This document shows, piece by piece, positions 62,297 through 64,000 of a DNA stretch of 64,000 nt. The stretch spans positions 62,001 to 126,000 of the forward strand of contig JBFWXS010000009.1 of the NCBI GenBank assembly GCA_050187175.1, written 5' to 3'. The first letter of the stretch is position 1; each line of letters starts with the position of its first letter. The DNA is from Zeimonas sp050187175. Lineage in GTDB: Bacteria > Pseudomonadota > Gammaproteobacteria > Burkholderiales > Burkholderiaceae_E. A model generated the notes under the pieces. It made no database searches, had not been told where the DNA came from, and saw nothing but the letters and a program-made list of their open reading frames with translations. Position numbers and translations under genes: made by a program.

Positions 62297-63268
62297 TTGA
62301 ACGCGCTTCTCGTTCTTGACATGCCGCAGACGCTGCAGCGGCGATACGATGCAGCGGTGCGAAGCACCTGCCCGGACTTCACCGTCGACAGCGTCGGGCA
62401 TCACGGTGAAGCGGCTTCGCTGATCGAGCAGGCCGATATCCTGATCGCCTATGCCCCCCATGTACCGCCGCCGCTGCTGAGCAAGGCGCGACGGCTGCAA
62501 TGGATCCAATCGCTAGGCGCAGGCGTGGAAGGCTTCGACGTGCTTTGCGCGTCCAGACCGCAGCTGCTGCTGACCAATATGCGAGGCGTGGCTGCCGAGC
62601 CGGTCGCCGAAGGAGCGCTGCTGGCGATGCTGGCCCTCGCCCGCGATCTGCCTCGCAACGTCCGCGATCAGCAGCGGCAGGCCTGGGCGCCTCGATCGGT
62701 GCGTCTGCTCGCACGGGCGACCGTCGGCATCCTGGGAGTCGGCACGATCGCCGAAGCTCTGGGCCCGCGCTGCCAGGCGCTCGGCATGCGGGTGCTGGGG
62801 ATATCGTCGACGCCGCGGCAGGTGCCGGGCTTCGACCGCATCGAGCCGATGGACCGGCTGCGCGAGCTCGTACGCGAGCTCGACTACCTGGTCGTGCTCA
62901 CACCCTATTCGAGCCGCACGGACCGTCTCATCGATGCGCACGTGCTCGCGGCCATGAAGCCCGGGAGCTGCCTGGTCAATCTCGCGCGCGGCGCCATCAT
63001 CGACGAAGCGGCGCTGCTGGATGCGCTGGACAGCGGACCGCTGCGCGCCGCGGCGCTGGACGTGTTCACGTCCGAGCCGCTGCCCGTCGGACATCCATTC
63101 TGGACGCACGAGCGGATTCTCGTCACGCCCCACCAGGGCGGCAGAAGCGAAGTCCGCGACGACTGGGCGATCGAGATCCTGGTGGACAACCTGCGCTGCT
63201 ATATGGCCGGCGATATCGACGGCATGCGCAATGTCATCCACCGGCCGGCGTTGACTACCCGCGAGTGA
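62297..63268 (+). CDS. D-2-hydroxyacid dehydrogenase family protein
   Basis: The 323-residue NAD(P)-dependent enzyme carries the Rossmann motif VGILGVGTIAEALG and the catalytic Arg (NLARGAIID), Glu (FTSEPLP) and His (VTPHQGG). It reduces a 2-oxoacid or oxidises a D-2-hydroxyacid. TTG 62297 was selected as start because GGGAG lies seven bases upstream and the coding similarity begins there (LNALLVLD). It follows the aldolase-like gene by 4 bases and is translationally coupled. Confidence 0.9.
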   Translation: MNALLVLDMPQTLQRRYDAAVRSTCPDFTVDSVGHHGEAASLIEQADILIAYAPHVPPPLLSKARRLQWIQSLGAGVEGFDVLCASRPQLLLTNMRGVAAEPVAEGALLAMLALARDLPRNVRDQQRQAWAPRSVRLLARATVGILGVGTIAEALGPRCQALGMRVLGISSTPRQVPGFDRIEPMDRLRELVRELDYLVVLTPYSSRTDRLIDAHVLAAMKPGSCLVNLARGAIIDEAALLDALDSGPLRAAALDVFTSEPLPVGHPFWTHERILVTPHQGGRSEVRDDWAIEILVDNLRCYMAGDIDGMRNVIHRPALTTRE

Positions 63269-63327
63269 CGATCTCTTCAAGCGGTATTGTTTGGCTCGGC
63301 TTACCCGTCAGTTTGCTCGATTCGAGC

Positions 63328-63356
63328 TTATCAGCCCTCCAGCCCCTTTCTATACT
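63328..63356 (+). promoter_or_regulatory. sigma-70-like promoter of the last Bug gene
   Basis: TTATCA (63328-63333) and TATACT (63351-63356) are separated by 17 bases, matching sigma-70 boxes at 4 and 5 of 6 positions. The Bug start codon follows 46 bases later. Confidence 0.6.
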
Positions 63357-63402
63357 GCCCGTCCATCGTCGCACCGGCTCCATCACGAACGAAAGGGCCG
63401 AC

Positions 63403-64000
63403 ATGAACGTTCGCAGACTATTCGTCAGCCGCGGTGCCAAGCTGCTGAGCTTTGCCGCCATCGCCGCCTGCTTCGGGTCCGTTTCGGAAGTACGCGCGCA
63501 AGCCTGGCCGACAAAGCCCATCACATTGGTCGCGCCCTTCCCCCCTGCGGGCGCCGTCGATATCGTGGCGCGGCTGCTGGCGGAGATCCTGTCCCAGGAG
63601 TTGAAACAACCGGTGGTGGTGAACAACCGCCCCGGCGCCGCCGGCATCATCGGCGCCAACCACGTCGCCAAGGCAGCGCCGGACGGCTACACGCTGCTGA
63701 TGTCGGCGGTCACCGCTTACGCCATGTGGGAGGCGGTTCCCGCCAATCGAGGCCGCTTCGACTACCGCGAGGCGTTCACCACGGTCTCGCTGGTAAGCGA
63801 GACCCCGTTCGTGCTGATCGTGGGCAACGGCGTGCCGGCAAGGAATCTCCAGGAGTTCATCAGCTATGCCCGACAGAACCCGCGCAAGCTGAACGAAGTC
63901 ACCAACGGCGAAGGCTCGTCGCAGGAGTTCGTCGGGCGGCTGTTCGCAAAACTCACCGGCGTTGAAACCACCCGCGTTCCATACCAAGGCATCGCCGCGT
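63403..64000 (+). CDS. Bug-family (TctC) periplasmic solute-binding protein (partial, cut by window end)
   Basis: About 199 codons are visible from ATG 63403 (RBS AAAGGG): a signal peptide (residues 1-33, ending EVRAQA), then WPTKPITLVAPFPPAGAVDIVARLL, VNNRPGAAGIIGANHV, PDGYTLLMSAV and RVPYQGIAA at the edge. A further member of the Bug family, the fourth in 19 kb. It follows the dehydrogenase gene with its own promoter-like sequence. Confidence 0.93.
   Translation, partial: MNVRRLFVSRGAKLLSFAAIAACFGSVSEVRAQAWPTKPITLVAPFPPAGAVDIVARLLAEILSQELKQPVVVNNRPGAAGIIGANHVAKAAPDGYTLLMSAVTAYAMWEAVPANRGRFDYREAFTTVSLVSETPFVLIVGNGVPARNLQEFISYARQNPRKLNEVTNGEGSSQEFVGRLFAKLTGVETTRVPYQGIAA

Overview
The window reads as chromosomal DNA of a motile, high-GC betaproteobacterium of the order Burkholderiales. 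Evidence for this is the near-saturated G/C use at third codon positions, four Bug-family (TctC-like) periplasmic binding proteins, a CheD-containing chemotaxis operon, and an nba-type 3-hydroxyanthranilate meta-cleavage operon. Genus cannot be fixed from the sequence alone. No rRNA, tRNA, insertion sequence, prophage or CRISPR array was seen. Two runs of 100 N (11690-11789 and 40218-40317) are assembly gaps lying inside Ala/Pro-rich coding repeats.

Region 1 (about 1-17.3 kb) is a large flagellar block. It holds two tandem short flagellins, fliD, fliS, a fliT-like gene and a PilZ/YcgR-type brake, then fliE on the opposite strand diverging from a compact fliFGHIJKLMNOPQR run with many 1-20 bp overlaps. 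Four close matches to sigma-28 (FliA) promoters sit before the first flagellin, fliD, fliS and, unexpectedly, fliE.

Region 2 (17.3-31.9 kb) is entirely on the minus strand. From right to left it carries a small CheZ-like protein, cheY, cheA, cheW, cheR, cheD and cheB, followed by eight genes that look like a flagellin-glycosylation island: a TPR-GT41 (OGT-type) glycosyltransferase, a sugar aminotransferase, an acyl carrier protein, a ketoacyl-ACP synthase III, a short-chain reductase, a NeuD-like acyltransferase, an FkbM methyltransferase and a Rieske oxygenase. The gene content suggests assembly of an N-acylated (probably 3-hydroxybutyryl-like) amino-deoxysugar, O-methylated and attached to flagellin, much like the modified viosamine of plant-pathogenic Pseudomonas, but with an added oxygenase.

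Region 3 (31.9-43.1 kb) is signalling and housekeeping: a receiver-histidine kinase plus NarL-type regulator pair, a diguanylate cyclase, a membrane-bound histidine kinase, a universal stress protein, a metallo-beta-lactamase/beta-CASP RNase, a secreted Ala/Pro-rich protein and an FtsH-type protease.

Region 4 (43.1-54 kb) is a minus-strand catabolic operon in the order E-H-J-I-G-(Bug)-F-C-D. It converts 3-hydroxyanthranilate by ring cleavage, decarboxylation, oxidation, deamination, decarboxylation, hydration and aldol cleavage to pyruvate and acetyl-CoA, headed by a second Bug protein and a divergent AraC-type regulator. The upper-pathway enzymes that make 3-hydroxyanthranilate are not in the window.

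Region 5 (54-64 kb) is a second, less understood catabolic region. It has an Fe-S electron-transfer protein paired with a VAO/PCMH-type flavoprotein lacking the usual phenol-binding and FAD-anchoring tyrosines, then an enoyl-CoA hydratase-like protein, two Bug proteins (one cut by the window end), a class III CoA-transferase, a LysR regulator, a class II aldolase and a D-2-hydroxyacid dehydrogenase. Hexanucleotide repeats are concentrated between 46.4 and 55.7 kb.
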